From NCBI RefSeq assembly GCF_004005375.1, contig NZ_RZUF01000015.1:62001-126000 (forward strand): 64,000 nucleotides of DNA. Reading direction: 5' to 3'. Of the stretch, positions 9,901-18,149 are shown in pieces. The stretch is from Rheinheimera sediminis. Its GTDB lineage: Bacteria; Pseudomonadota; Gammaproteobacteria; Enterobacterales; Alteromonadaceae. The notes under the pieces are model-generated. The model searched no databases. It saw only the letters and a program-made list of their open reading frames with translations, and was not told where the DNA came from. The position numbers and the translations under genes are program-made. Positions within the stretch are counted from its first letter, which is position 1; every line of letters begins with the position of its first letter.

Positions 9901-10020
9901 GATTTTGATCCGCAAGTAGATGCTTTTGAATTTGAAGATTCGGGACATATTGATATGCAAATTGAAAAGCTGCTTGCTGATGGGCTGGCCTGGTTTGAGT
10001 TAAAAAGCTACCGCCCTTAG
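6976..10020 (+). CDS. Two-component-type beta-propeller sensor with Y_Y_Y and variant GGDEF domain
   Basis: A 1014-residue membrane sensor. A signal peptide (about 1-21) leads into some 630 periplasmic residues of repeated propeller blades (YGLNRFDG, VGTKAGLSGF, LGTDTGLLLYN), then a Y_Y_Y domain (about 655-725), a transmembrane helix (about 740-762), a short coiled coil and a GGDEF domain (about 800-975). Such proteins usually make cyclic di-GMP in response to a periplasmic ligand. Here the signature reads A887-G-E-Q-F891 instead of GG(D/E)EF, although DTLTGLRNRR and the LDMDNFKAINDAYG metal motif remain. Activity is therefore uncertain. The start is GTG; another GTG lies three codons inside. 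It follows pgpA by 23 bp and a tandem repeat begins straight after its stop. Confidence 0.88.
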   Translation: MISVRFSLLVFFAFFSIACFGRVSPVSVYDFDIKHWNSADGLSSNSVRAISQDSFGYVWVGTLYGLNRFDGHHFTQFSTKTSRQLASNSINKLLLDQQGYMWVGTKAGLSGFNPQTLQFDRYPILAEVTSIVQVAPEEIWVAAENLFKVKQGKVSRIHSIKEAVMQMEVAGDSVFISTSKALFKLSLQGEIEQIALPEELQQHPLYDLSWFNNTLHFASESGYFHLDENQQVARCDIHGVDNSAVYKMFKDSSGNDWISGYNKLYHRHAGQEWQHISAEELGSSPWFSDIFEDKDHNIWLASFSEGLYRASPGKMRRVVGKGQQDMVVRSVRYSARLDSLLVATQTNVGLLKADQHFLELVDHQSLGQSTVYDFYDSSNLLWLGTDTGLLLYNFDDGQISRPFEELIGTSIRVVQPHSETGLWFGGASGLYHYNGEVLKAAPFNADLESAFVTVIEDQGQELLVGTTSGLYAYQHEKLNRVGLGTPLFGAYITSVLSLSDQQLLVATLDDGLFIKSPEGQWQQYDSSNGLPLDPVVSLWYDKDSDYLWASSLKGLFRFRPPAEHDGGKIVNFELILSPYDRQLGTAPGRCCNGAGHSKVAKWQDQLWYPSLKGLVAVPISLTLASNRSLQPLLQEISGQKSYRLLPEQHQVVLETSDRNISIRYSALEFIKANSVEFRYQLLGFDQEWQQVGQRREAIYTNLPPGSYQFVVQARYASQNWTEQQQLTVELVVPRLFTETIVYKGLWALLVILALYGLAWLWRRNAIMQQQELTKLVRLRTAELENSNSRLSELNEQLSQLTHKDTLTGLRNRRFMFEQLPKDVEQYQHNRDAMLQQGKCIALLQLDMDNFKAINDAYGNSAGDTVLQQISGLLLRESRGADYVVRYAGEQFVLVLRDVEYASVRDFALQLNQLVAQANFQIPDGRTVSLTCSIGYSCFPLELLGGQLISWEISLQLAEIALNKVKESGRNGCATLDFDPQVDAFEFEDSGHIDMQIEKLLADGLAWFELKSYRP

Positions 10021-10301
10021 CCGTCGTCCTTGAAGTCGCAGCTTTGTTGTCTGCGCGCCTCGCCCCAGTCACATAGGATACTATGCTCCTGGGGTCTCAA
10101 TCGCTTGTCGCCTCGCTGCAACATCAATGACTTAGGCTAAAAGCCATCGATCTTGAAGCCGCAGCTTTGTTGTCTGCGCGCCTCGCCCCAGTCACATAGG
10201 ATACTATGCTCCTGGGGTCTCATTCGCTTGTCGCCTCGCTGCAACATCAATGAGTTAGGCTAATAGCCGTCGTCCTTGAAGCCGCAGCTTTGTTGCCTGC
10301 A
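10021..10301 (+). repeat. 123-bp tandem repeat, two full copies and a 35-bp partial copy
   Basis: Copies lie at 10021-10143 and 10144-10266 with only a few differences, and a third begins at 10267 and diverges after about 35 bp. Each full copy contains an imperfect dyad (10063-10094 and 10186-10217): CCCCAG and CATAG arms around GATA, mirrored by CTATG and CTGGGG. The array begins at the base after the stop codon of the sensor gene. No convincing ORF with a ribosome binding site was seen. The unit is much too long, and has no spacers, for CRISPR. Confidence 0.9.
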
Positions 10302-10322
10302 CTTTCGAGTCAATTGGAATGT

Positions 10323-10356
10323 GAGACGGGCGGGTACAAGACCCGCCCCTACAGCA
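10323..10356 (+). repeat. Interspersed GC-rich dyad repeat, copy 2
   Basis: A perfect 8-bp stem (GGGCGGGT 10328-10335 / ACCCGCCC 10341-10348, loop ACAAG) is flanked by GAGAC and CTACAGCA, the same flanks as the copy at 4380-4412. It lies 9 bp past the 3' end of dxs (minus strand) and could stall polymerase, but it lacks a T-tract. Confidence 0.65.
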
Positions 10357-10364
10357 GAAAAGAA

Positions 10365-12230
10365 TTAGCGGCTAAGAAAAGCTTCTACTTTGGCCTCAAT
10401 GCCAACACAGTCTAAACCCAGTTCAGCGTAGATCTGCTCCTGAGTACCGTGCTTGATAAAAATATCAGGCAAACCGATATTCAGCAGCTTTACAGGCAAC
10501 TGTTCTGCGATACAGAATTCATTTACCGCAGAACCTGCACCACCCATCAATGCATTATCTTCGATAGTCACAAAATGGCTATGAGTCTGGCTCAGCCTTG
10601 TCAGCAGCTCTTGATCCAAAGGTTTCACAAAACGCATATCCACCAAAGTGGCGTTTAATTGTTCTGCTACTGTATGGCAAGCTTGTAACAAAGGGCCAAA
10701 AGCCAATAAGGCCACTTTTTCACCCTGACGACGAACTAAAGCTTTACCCAAAGCTAACTCAGTCATCGACGACTCTGGTGCTTGACCATTGCCGCTGCCA
10801 CGGGGATAACGCACTGCTGCAGGTCCTTTGTGCTGATAGCCTGTGTACAACATCTGGCGGCATTCGTTTTCATCTGAAGGCACCATAATCAACATATTTG
10901 GAATACAGCGCATAAAGCTTAAATCGAATGATCCCTGGTGAGTTGGGCCATCAGCGCCTACAACACCAGCGCGGTCTATGGCAAACAATACATCCAGGTT
11001 CTGGATGGCAATGTCGTGAATAAGCTGATCGTAACCACGTTGCAGGAAGCTGGAGTAAATAGCTACCACAGGCTTTAAGCCTTCAATTGCCATACCTGCG
11101 GCCAAAGTGACCGCATGCTGTTCAGCAATAGCCACGTCAAAATAACGGTCAGGATAGCTTTTTGAAAATTGAACTAAATCTGAGCCTTCGCGCATGGCAG
11201 GCGTGATGCCTTGCAGCTTTGGATCAACGGCTGCCATATCGCAAATCCATTGACCAAAAATATTGGAGAACGTGGCTTTTCCGGCTTTTTTCGCAGGCTG
11301 AGATTGAGCTGCAGGGTCAAATTTACTGACCGCATGATAACCAATAGGGTCTTGCTCTGCAGGTAAATAGCCTTTGCCTTTTTTGGTCACTACATGCAGT
11401 AACTGCGGACCTTTGAGGTTGCGCATATTTCGAATAGTATCAGCCAACCCTGTCACATCATGGCCATCAATAGGCCCTATGTAGTTAAAGCCCAGTTCTT
11501 CAAAAAATGTACCAGGAGTCACCATGCCTTTAAAATGCTCTTCGGCGCGGCTGGCCAATTGGTGTAGGGGCGGAACACCACTTAAAATCTTTTTACCGCC
11601 TTCACGCAGGCTGGTGTAAAAGTTACCGGATAAGATACGGGCGAAATAACGATTCAAGGCGCCGACATTCTCAGAAATCGACATTTCATTATCGTTTAAA
11701 ATCACCAGCATGTCAGGTTTGACTTCGCCTGCATGATTCAAGGCTTCAAAGGCCATGCCCGCGGTGATAGCGCCATCGCCAATCACAGCTACTACTTTGC
11801 GATTCTTCTGTTCAGCACGTGCAGCGATCGCCATACCTAATGCGGCGCTGATCGAGGTACTGGAATGCCCAACACTGAGGGTGTCATATTCACTTTCTTC
11901 CCGCCAAGGAAAAGGGTGCAAACCGTCTTTCTGGCGGATACTGTGCATTTGGTCACGCCGCCCCGTCAGGATCTTATGCGGATAGGCTTGATGGCCCACA
12001 TCCCAAATCAGCCGATCAAAAGGCGTGTTGTAGACATAATGCAAAGCAACAGTCAGCTCAATAGTGCCGAGGCCTGAGGCGAAATGGCCGCTACTTTGGC
12101 TGACTGTTTTTAATAAAAAGGCTCTGAGTTCATTGCTCAGAGCGGGCAACTGATCCTGAGGTAACTGGCGTAATTCTGCAGGCCAGTTGGCTTTTTGAAG
12201 TAGAGGGAAATCGTGACTAGCTAATGTCAT
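10365..12230 (-). CDS. dxs: 1-deoxy-D-xylulose-5-phosphate synthase
   Basis: Dxs is the thiamine-diphosphate enzyme that condenses pyruvate with glyceraldehyde 3-phosphate, the first step of the MEP isoprenoid pathway, and also supplies thiamine and pyridoxal synthesis. The 621 residues match E. coli (620). Motifs seen: [38 protein letters not shown] with NDN (cofactor binding), [16 protein letters not shown] and [16 protein letters not shown] chose the ATG at 12230 because the in-frame codon 30 bp upstream is TTG and lies inside ispA. It sits 13 bp after ispA in an xseB-ispA-dxs operon. Confidence 0.96.
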   Translation of the reverse strand: MTLASHDFPLLQKANWPAELRQLPQDQLPALSNELRAFLLKTVSQSSGHFASGLGTIELTVALHYVYNTPFDRLIWDVGHQAYPHKILTGRRDQMHSIRQKDGLHPFPWREESEYDTLSVGHSSTSISAALGMAIAARAEQKNRKVVAVIGDGAITAGMAFEALNHAGEVKPDMLVILNDNEMSISENVGALNRYFARILSGNFYTSLREGGKKILSGVPPLHQLASRAEEHFKGMVTPGTFFEELGFNYIGPIDGHDVTGLADTIRNMRNLKGPQLLHVVTKKGKGYLPAEQDPIGYHAVSKFDPAAQSQPAKKAGKATFSNIFGQWICDMAAVDPKLQGITPAMREGSDLVQFSKSYPDRYFDVAIAEQHAVTLAAGMAIEGLKPVVAIYSSFLQRGYDQLIHDIAIQNLDVLFAIDRAGVVGADGPTHQGSFDLSFMRCIPNMLIMVPSDENECRQMLYTGYQHKGPAAVRYPRGSGNGQAPESSMTELALGKALVRRQGEKVALLAFGPLLQACHTVAEQLNATLVDMRFVKPLDQELLTRLSQTHSHFVTIEDNALMGGAGSAVNEFCIAEQLPVKLLNIGLPDIFIKHGTQEQIYAELGLDCVGIEAKVEAFLSR

Positions 12231-12243
12231 GAGAATGCCTGTA

Positions 12244-13146
12244 TTAAAACTGTCGGGCAATAACGTACCGGGCCAAGGCCACTAGTTCGTCCGTTGCATA
12301 AGGAAGTTCACGCAAAGCGGCTAAAGCCTCTTCGACCAACAATTGTGCTTTGTGTTTGGCTTGTTCCAGACCAAGCAGCGCAGGATAAGTGACCTTATTC
12401 GCTTTCTGATCCGAGCCAGCGGTTTTACCCAGTAATTGGGTATCGCCTTCCACATCAAGAATGTCGTCCTGAACCTGAAAAGCTAAACCTATGGCCCTGC
12501 TATAGCGCACTAAAGCATCTAAATGTGTTGCATTATCTACTGGACTGGCCAGATAAGCAAAACGCACTGAGCATTCGATTAAAGCGCCGGTTTTCAGCTG
12601 ATGCATCTGCTCTAAGGCGTCGAGCTGCATTTTTTGGTTGGTATGAGCTAAATCTATTGCTTGACCGCCGCACATACCACTGTAACCTGAGTGCAAAGCT
12701 AATTGTTGCACCATCGCCAAAATACGCTGTGGTGGAACCTGCTGATAGTTATGGCTGCTTATCAGTTCAAACGCAAAGGTCTGAAGTGCATCCCCGGCCA
12801 GAATAGCCGTAGCTTCATCAAAAGCTTTGTGGCAGGTCGCTTTACCACGGCGTAAATCATCGTTGTCCATGGCGGGCAAATCATCATGGATCAGAGAATA
12901 GCTGTGCAAGGCTTCAATAGCGCTTGCCGGGCCATCTAAATCAGCCAGAGAGGCGCCAAGCATCAGGCCGCAGCTGTAAACTAGATAAGGTCGCATCCGT
13001 TTGCCGCCGAGCAGCAAACTGTAGCCCATTGCTTGGTGCAGCCGTGGGTCGGTCAGAGTTTTTTTATCTAATTGGTGTTGCAGTACCTGTTCCAGCCGTT
13101 GCTGGTACGAGGTTAAAGAAGCTAACGTCAAATCATTCACCTTCAC
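12244..13146 (-). CDS. ispA: Farnesyl diphosphate synthase (geranyltranstransferase)
   Basis: IspA adds two isopentenyl units to dimethylallyl diphosphate, giving farnesyl diphosphate for quinone and undecaprenyl lipids. The 300-residue all-helical protein shows the first aspartate-rich motif [14 protein letters not shown], the second motif [12 protein letters not shown], and [11 protein letters not shown] near residue 50. The ATG overlaps the end of xseB by 14 bp, and dxs follows, so the three genes form one operon. Confidence 0.96.
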   Translation of the reverse strand: MKVNDLTLASLTSYQQRLEQVLQHQLDKKTLTDPRLHQAMGYSLLLGGKRMRPYLVYSCGLMLGASLADLDGPASAIEALHSYSLIHDDLPAMDNDDLRRGKATCHKAFDEATAILAGDALQTFAFELISSHNYQQVPPQRILAMVQQLALHSGYSGMCGGQAIDLAHTNQKMQLDALEQMHQLKTGALIECSVRFAYLASPVDNATHLDALVRYSRAIGLAFQVQDDILDVEGDTQLLGKTAGSDQKANKVTYPALLGLEQAKHKAQLLVEEALAALRELPYATDELVALARYVIARQF

Positions 13147-13378
13147 TTGTCACAAAAGGTTCCAGCTGGTCCTGACCTGCATTCTGGACTAACAACTGAA
13201 CTTTCTGATGCGCAGTCTGTAATTGCTGCTGACTGGTACGGGAGAGTTCGATACCACGTTCAAATTGCTGCAAGGCCTGATCTAGACTTAAATCACCTTG
13301 TTCCAGCTGTTGTACTATCAGCTCCAGCTCGGCAATACTTTGCTCAAAGTGGCTGAAGTCTGTTTTCTTTTTTGTCAT
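13133..13378 (-). CDS. xseB: Exodeoxyribonuclease VII small subunit
   Basis: XseB is the small subunit of exonuclease VII, which degrades single-stranded DNA to oligonucleotides; many copies coat one XseA. The 81-residue helical protein contains FEQSIAELELIVQQLEQGDL and LDQALQQFERGIEL, typical of the family (E. coli 80 residues). I chose the ATG at 13378, which has AGGCGAG just upstream; a longer frame would need a TTG start. First gene of the xseB-ispA-dxs operon, transcribed away from pomAB. Confidence 0.95.
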   Translation of the reverse strand: MTKKKTDFSHFEQSIAELELIVQQLEQGDLSLDQALQQFERGIELSRTSQQQLQTAHQKVQLLVQNAGQDQLEPFVTSEGE

Positions 13379-13481
13379 ATTCTCGCCTGATAATAGATGT
13401 CTGACCAAGCCCGGCGCGCTATTATGAGCAATCAGAACCGCGTTGGGAAAGTATAAATTTGTTTAAGGCCTGAATTTGTAG

Positions 13482-13508
13482 TTAACTATCCCATACTTTT
13501 GCCGATAA
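13482..13508 (+). promoter_or_regulatory. Sigma-28 (FliA) promoter for pomAB
   Basis: The -10 element GCCGATAA (13501-13508) matches the FliA consensus at all eight positions. Fifteen bases upstream is TTAA, three of four matches to the core TAAA. It lies 80 bp before the pomA start, and stator genes are known FliA targets in related bacteria. A short hairpin (ACCAGC/GCTGGT, 13530-13546) lies in the predicted leader. Confidence 0.85.
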
Positions 13509-13588
13509 CTCACTATAAGCTAAGATAAAACCAGCTTAATGCTGGTACAAAACCAAATGTTTGCATTCAGTTTTCCGGGAGATACGCA

Positions 13589-14359
13589 GTGGATTTAGCA
13601 ACCGTCATAGGATTAGTCGCCGTCATGGGCATGATGGGCTGGGCAATGTGGCTTAGTTCGAGTGGCAGCATGGGGATGTTTTATGATTTTGTCTCCATAG
13701 TTATTGTGTTTGGTGGCAGTCTTACTGCGGTGGTTATTAAATTCACTTTTACTCAGTTGGCTGATGCGATGAAAGCTATCAGTAAAGCCTTTATGTTTAA
13801 AATTGAGTCGGCAGAGGAGCTGATTGAAAAAGCAGTACAATTGGCTGATGCGGCTCGTAAAGGTGGTTTTCTGGCGTTAGAAGAAGCGGAGATCCCCAAT
13901 GCCTTTATGCAAAAAGGCATCAATATGCTGGTCGACGGGCATGACGCGGATGTGGTGCGGGGAACACTGGAAAAAGATATTGAGTTAACCTACAACCGGC
14001 ACAACACGGCTATTGGTGTATTTAAGCAACTAGGCGATTTAGGCCCAGCTATGGGCATGATAGGAACACTGATTGGCTTAGTAGCCATGTTATCCAACAT
14101 GTCAGATCCAAAGGCCATAGGCCCAGCTATGGCAGTTGCATTGTTAACTACCATGTACGGAGCTATTCAGGCTAACTGTATTTTCTTACCCTTAGCAGAA
14201 AAAATGGCGGTACGTAATGAAGAAGAGAAAACTAATAATGAGTTGATCCTCGACGCCATTATGGGTATTCAGGATGGTCAAAACCCCAAGGTAATCGAAG
14301 GTATTTTGCGGAATTACCTGGCGTCTAAAAAACGTGAGCCAGCTGCGGCGGCGGAGTAG
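13589..14359 (+). CDS. pomA: Flagellar motor stator protein PomA (MotA family, sodium type)
   Basis: PomA forms, with PomB, the stator complex that couples ion flow to flagellar rotation. The 256-residue protein has four transmembrane segments (about 1-22, 30-52, 150-170, 180-200) and a cytoplasmic loop that contacts FliG. The N-terminus MDLATVIGLVAVMGMMGWAM and GPAMGMIGTLIGLVAML match the Vibrio PomA branch. The start is GTG with GGGAGA upstream. It lies 8 bp before pomB and behind the FliA promoter at 13482. Confidence 0.95.
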   Translation: MDLATVIGLVAVMGMMGWAMWLSSSGSMGMFYDFVSIVIVFGGSLTAVVIKFTFTQLADAMKAISKAFMFKIESAEELIEKAVQLADAARKGGFLALEEAEIPNAFMQKGINMLVDGHDADVVRGTLEKDIELTYNRHNTAIGVFKQLGDLGPAMGMIGTLIGLVAMLSNMSDPKAIGPAMAVALLTTMYGAIQANCIFLPLAEKMAVRNEEEKTNNELILDAIMGIQDGQNPKVIEGILRNYLASKKREPAAAAE

Positions 14360-14367
14360 GGGTTGGT

Positions 14368-15312
14368 ATGGCCAAGTGTCCTAAGTGTCCACCACCAGGT
14401 TTACCCGCTTATATGGGAACCTTTGCTGATCTGATGGCGCTTTTGATGTGCTTCTTTGTCCTCTTGTTGTCCTTCTCTGAAATGGACGTACTGAAATTTA
14501 AGCAAATAGCAGGTTCAATGCAGTTTGCATTTGGCGTGCAAAATAAAATTGAAGTCAAAGACATCCCAAAAGGCACCAGCGTGATCGCAATGGAATTTCG
14601 TCCAGGTCGTCCTGATCCAACCCCCATTGATACTATTCAACAGCAAACGGTTGAAATGACTCAGCAAATGCTTAATTTTCAGGCGGGTAAAGAGGATGAG
14701 GCGGGCGGCAGACAGGAGCAACGGGAAGATAAAACCGGTGGACAGTCTACCAGTACCGAAGAGCAACCTATGGATACGATCGCAGCCGCCGCTGAGCTAC
14801 AGGAACAGACCAATGAGCTGTTGAAAAAAATTGCTGAACAACTGGAAAAGCAGATAATGGACGGTGCTATTGAACTGGAGTCTTTAGGCCAACAAATTAT
14901 TATCCGTATCCGTGAGAACGGTTCTTTTCCATCTGGGTCTTCGTTTTTACAGCCCCGATTTAAACCTATCATTCAGAACATAGGCGCTTTGCTAAAAGAA
15001 GTACCAGGTGAAATTACAGTGTCGGGTCACACTGATGCTGAGCAGGTTTCAGATGAATTACACAGCAATAACTGGGACTTGTCGGCGCAGCGTGCTGTTT
15101 CAGTCGCGTCTGAAATGATTAAAGCCCCGGGTTTTGATAAAAACCGCCTGGTGGTGATGGGGCATGCTGAAACCCGTCCTTTGGTGCCTAATGATACAGA
15201 AAGCAATAGAAGACGAAACCGCAGAGTAGAGATTTCTATTATGCAGGGTAAGCCAAAGGAGTCTGAACCTATCAGTCTTGAGCCCGCAGCGCAGGGCACA
15301 GCCAATCAGTAA
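14368..15312 (+). CDS. pomB: Flagellar motor stator protein PomB (MotB family, sodium type)
   Basis: PomB carries the ion-binding aspartate and anchors the stator to peptidoglycan. The 314-residue protein begins MAKCPKCPPPGLPAYMGTFA, with a single transmembrane helix at about 15-40; Asp21 in GTFADL corresponds to the essential ion-binding residue. A plug/linker region follows (KFKQIAGSMQFAFGVQNKIE, EFRPGRPDPTPID). The OmpA-type peptidoglycan-binding domain is at about 190-295 (GHTDAE, LSAQRAVSVA, NRRRNRRVEI). The close match to Vibrio PomB over the plug supports sodium as the coupling ion, which is an inference. Confidence 0.95.
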   Translation: MAKCPKCPPPGLPAYMGTFADLMALLMCFFVLLLSFSEMDVLKFKQIAGSMQFAFGVQNKIEVKDIPKGTSVIAMEFRPGRPDPTPIDTIQQQTVEMTQQMLNFQAGKEDEAGGRQEQREDKTGGQSTSTEEQPMDTIAAAAELQEQTNELLKKIAEQLEKQIMDGAIELESLGQQIIIRIRENGSFPSGSSFLQPRFKPIIQNIGALLKEVPGEITVSGHTDAEQVSDELHSNNWDLSAQRAVSVASEMIKAPGFDKNRLVVMGHAETRPLVPNDTESNRRRNRRVEISIMQGKPKESEPISLEPAAQGTANQ

Positions 15313-15409
15313 ACCTGGTTGGTACGACCAAGGTTAACTCACTTGAACAGCTCGGGATAAACAGCGCCTTGTGTTCAGCAAAAGCCGGAGGTCAGCACGA
15401 GCAACAACG

Positions 15410-15437
15410 TTGCAGCTTCAGGTAAGAAGGGTATAAT
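15410..15437 (+). promoter_or_regulatory. Sigma-70 promoter for thiI
   Basis: TTGCAG (15410-15415), a 16-bp spacer and a perfect TATAAT (15432-15437) lie 32 bp before the thiI start. The leader would be only about 25 bases, leaving no room for a riboswitch. Confidence 0.75.
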
Positions 15438-15469
15438 TCGCGCCTTTAGTTTTTAGTGAGCCTCATGTG

Positions 15470-16930
15470 ATGGAATTTTTAGTCAAACTGCACCCGGAAA
15501 TATCGATTAAAAGTAAATCGGTCCGGAAACGTCAGACCATGCTTTTGGAGCAGAATCTGAAAACTATCTTGTTGCGGTTAGACCCGGCTGTGGCTATCAA
15601 AAACAATTATGACCATTTGCTGGTGCAGGTGGAGTCCAACAGCCTTAAATTACGTCAGCAAATCATAGACCACTTGGCTTGTATTCCCGGCATAGTTCAG
15701 TTTATGCAAATGCAGTCTGGTAGTTACAGTTCACTGCACGATATTTTTGAGCAAGTCAAAGCCGTGTTTGCGTCAAAGCTTGTGGGCAAGAGTTTTTGTG
15801 TGCGAGTCAAACGCACGGGCGATCATGAATTTAGTTCGCTTGAAGCCGAGCGCTACATAGGCGGTGGGTTAAATCAGCATATCCCTTCTGCCAGAGTGCA
15901 ACTAAAAAATCCTGAAGAAATAGTTCGGGTTGAGATTAAACGTGACCAACTGATTATTGTCAGTCAGGTATTTGAAGGCATGGGCGGCTTTCCATTGCCA
16001 AGCCAGACCGATGTGTTGTCGCTTATCTCAGGTGGATTTGATTCCGCAGTCGCCAGCTATTTGATGATCCGTAAGGGGCTACGTACTCATTATTTGTTTT
16101 TTAATTTGGGCGGCGCAGCCCATGAAACCGGTGTACGCCAAATGGCGTTTTATTTATGGCAAAAGTTCAGTTTGTCGCACAAGGTGAAGTTTATCAGTGT
16201 GGATTTTGCGCCAGTAGTAGAGGAAATTCTGGAGAAAGTGGACAACGGCCTGATGGGCGTTGTGCTTAAACGCCAAATGATGCGCGCCGCAGCTATAGTT
16301 GCCGAACGTATAGGTGTTCAGGCGATAGTGACGGGAGAAAGTGTAGGGCAGGTTGCCAGCCAAACCATAGCGAATTTGAGTGTGATAGATAAAGCCACTG
16401 ATACGCTGGTGCTGCGACCGCTGATTTATCAGGACAAGCAAGAGATAATTGATTTAGCACGCAAAATTGGTGCTGAAGATATGGCCAAAACTATGCCTGA
16501 ATACTGTGGCGTTATTTCCAACAAACCTACAATTCATGCAGAGTTGAATAAAGTTATGCTTGCTGAGCAACACCTCGATTTAGCCGCGCTTGAACAGCTG
16601 GCTTTAACTGCTCATGTACTGGATATCCGTACTGTAGAGTACCAGGCAGAACAGCAAATTAGTACAGTACTGCATGAGAACGCTATGGAGAGTAACGCCA
16701 TTATTGTGGATATTCGGGCTCCGGATGAAGCTGAGTTAAAGCCTTTAAGCGGAGTGAGTCATCAGGTTCTGCACCTGCCATTTTACAAACTTGCCAGCCA
16801 GTTTAGTCAGTTGGATCAAAGTATGCAGTATTACTTATACTGTGAACGAGGCGTGATGAGCCGGCTACAAGCCTTATTGCTGGCAGAGCAAGGGCTGTCG
16901 AATGTTGGTGTTTATCGGGGCGACTTTTGA
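15470..16930 (+). CDS. thiI: tRNA 4-thiouridine synthetase / thiamine sulfur carrier ThiI
   Basis: ThiI adenylates U8 of tRNA and transfers sulfur to make 4-thiouridine, and hands sulfur to ThiS for thiazole synthesis. About 486 residues: a ferredoxin-like and THUMP region (about 1-165), a PP-loop pyrophosphatase domain with SGGFDSAVASY at about 185, and a C-terminal rhodanese domain (about 400-487) with the catalytic Cys458 in LYCERGVMSR. I chose the ATG at 15470, one codon after an in-frame GTG, matching E. coli. Its 3' end overlaps the convergent panE by 19 bp. Confidence 0.96.
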   Translation: MEFLVKLHPEISIKSKSVRKRQTMLLEQNLKTILLRLDPAVAIKNNYDHLLVQVESNSLKLRQQIIDHLACIPGIVQFMQMQSGSYSSLHDIFEQVKAVFASKLVGKSFCVRVKRTGDHEFSSLEAERYIGGGLNQHIPSARVQLKNPEEIVRVEIKRDQLIIVSQVFEGMGGFPLPSQTDVLSLISGGFDSAVASYLMIRKGLRTHYLFFNLGGAAHETGVRQMAFYLWQKFSLSHKVKFISVDFAPVVEEILEKVDNGLMGVVLKRQMMRAAAIVAERIGVQAIVTGESVGQVASQTIANLSVIDKATDTLVLRPLIYQDKQEIIDLARKIGAEDMAKTMPEYCGVISNKPTIHAELNKVMLAEQHLDLAALEQLALTAHVLDIRTVEYQAEQQISTVLHENAMESNAIIVDIRAPDEAELKPLSGVSHQVLHLPFYKLASQFSQLDQSMQYYLYCERGVMSRLQALLLAEQGLSNVGVYRGDF

Positions 16931-17820
16931 AGCAAAAGTTGATAAATCGCTTGATGGGCTGGTAGGTCTAGCCCATGTTGTTTTGCTTGCCTGAGTAAAA
17001 ATCCAGTAATGTAGTTAAGCTCGGTCTGCCTGTTTTTGGCAAAATCTTGTTGCATTGATGAATAGTTGTCTGAGGTTTGCTCAATAACCAGAGCTACTCT
17101 TTGTGCTACGGCCTCTATGCTGAACTTTTGACCTGATGCCTTTGCCAGCATTACAAATTCCTCAATTAATACCCGGATAGCTGCAGCATGCTTTAGCCCG
17201 CTCAGCTCTCCATTTTTGCACTGATGCAAGCTGGTAAGAGGATTGATGACTGAGTTCACCGCTAGTTTTAGCCATAACGCTGGCCAAATATCCGCGACAA
17301 CAGTAACAGGCCCTAGAGCAGCGTGCATAGCTCGCTCAACAGCTGACTGTTGTGTCATCGCTGCCTGATTTAGCGGACCCAGCACTGACTGTCCTCTGCC
17401 GCTGTGGACCACTGTGGTAGGTTCAGGTTTGTAAGCGCCATGGCTGGTGGTTAAAAACCACAATCCCTGTTTTGGTTTTAGTAAGGACTGCACCTGCTCT
17501 ATAGTACCCATTCCATTGTGAGACAAGACCAACTGAGCATCATCACTCAGTACAGATACCAACTGCTGAACGGCTTCATGCACTGCATAAGCCTTTACGG
17601 GCAACAGAACATGAGTATAGGGAAGCTTTCTGGGGGCAGATAAAACAATAGGTTGAGAATTAGTACCGGACTGAAAATCGAACTGAAAAGGACCTTCTGT
17701 ACGGCGATGCAACTGGACTGGATAACCGGCGTTGGTAAGATAAGCCGCCGAAAGAAGGCCTATTGCACCTTCTCCCACAACAGTCCAGAGCGGGAGATTT
17801 ATTGTTTGCTGCTGCGCCAT
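16912..17820 (-). CDS. panE: Putative 2-dehydropantoate 2-reductase
   Basis: PanE reduces ketopantoate to pantoate with NADPH in pantothenate (coenzyme A) synthesis. The 302-residue product has an N-terminal dinucleotide fold with VVGEGAIGLLSAAYL (GxGAIG motif), a middle segment HNGMGTIEQV, and a C-terminal helical domain with KLAVNSVINPLTSLHQCKNG containing the family lysine and asparagine. I chose the ATG at 17820; the longer frame would start at a TTG inside the neighbour. It overlaps the VanZ-like gene by 22 bp (same strand) and thiI convergently. Family members of this type sometimes act on other 2-oxo acids. Confidence 0.85.
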   Translation of the reverse strand: MAQQQTINLPLWTVVGEGAIGLLSAAYLTNAGYPVQLHRRTEGPFQFDFQSGTNSQPIVLSAPRKLPYTHVLLPVKAYAVHEAVQQLVSVLSDDAQLVLSHNGMGTIEQVQSLLKPKQGLWFLTTSHGAYKPEPTTVVHSGRGQSVLGPLNQAAMTQQSAVERAMHAALGPVTVVADIWPALWLKLAVNSVINPLTSLHQCKNGELSGLKHAAAIRVLIEEFVMLAKASGQKFSIEAVAQRVALVIEQTSDNYSSMQQDFAKNRQTELNYITGFLLRQAKQHGLDLPAHQAIYQLLLQKSPR

Positions 17821-18149
17821 TTCTTCACGGCAAAATAGCAAAGATAAAACACTGCAACCCCAACCAGATCGGCAACCCAGTCGAGCAGCTCAGCCTGACG
17901 AAAACTGGTGAGGTAGTTTTGTAATAATTCTATAGCTACACCGTATCCAGCCATAATAATGACGGCTTGCCATAATTTTGGTTTGTAGCTCCATTGCAGC
18001 AGCGCAGTAAGGCAAAAAAACACTAAAAAGTGCAAATGTTTGTCATAACTGTTTAACTTCAAACCGCTGCTTTTAATTTCGGTCAAAAAGCCAAAGGTGG
18101 CTGCAATAAACACCAGTAAACAGATTGCATGGTAAAGATGACGCTTCAC
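17799..18149 (-). CDS. VanZ-like membrane protein
   Basis: A 116-residue protein with three to four hydrophobic segments (about 5-22, 42-58, 62-80, 90-108). The pattern DKHLHFLVFFCLTALL ... GYGVAIELLQNYL ... DWVADLVGVAVFY is that of VanZ-family proteins, where the histidine and the glutamate/aspartate residues in the membrane are conserved. Its function is unknown; VanZ itself gives low-level teicoplanin resistance, but chromosomal relatives are not resistance genes. It overlaps panE by 22 bp and is probably co-transcribed with it. Confidence 0.75.
   Translation of the reverse strand: MKRHLYHAICLLVFIAATFGFLTEIKSSGLKLNSYDKHLHFLVFFCLTALLQWSYKPKLWQAVIIMAGYGVAIELLQNYLTSFRQAELLDWVADLVGVAVFYLCYFAVKKWRSSKQ

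Noticed and set aside
10021-10301. Tandem repeat as CRISPR
   Set aside because: The unit is 123 bp, directly adjacent, with no spacers, and there are no cas genes.
15465-15470. Minimal start-stop ATG-TGA overlapping the thiI start
   Set aside because: A chance arrangement at the junction is likely; nothing else supports a regulatory start-stop.
17799-18149. VanZ-like gene as glycopeptide resistance
   Set aside because: Only the fold is shared; there are no van genes and the host is Gram-negative.
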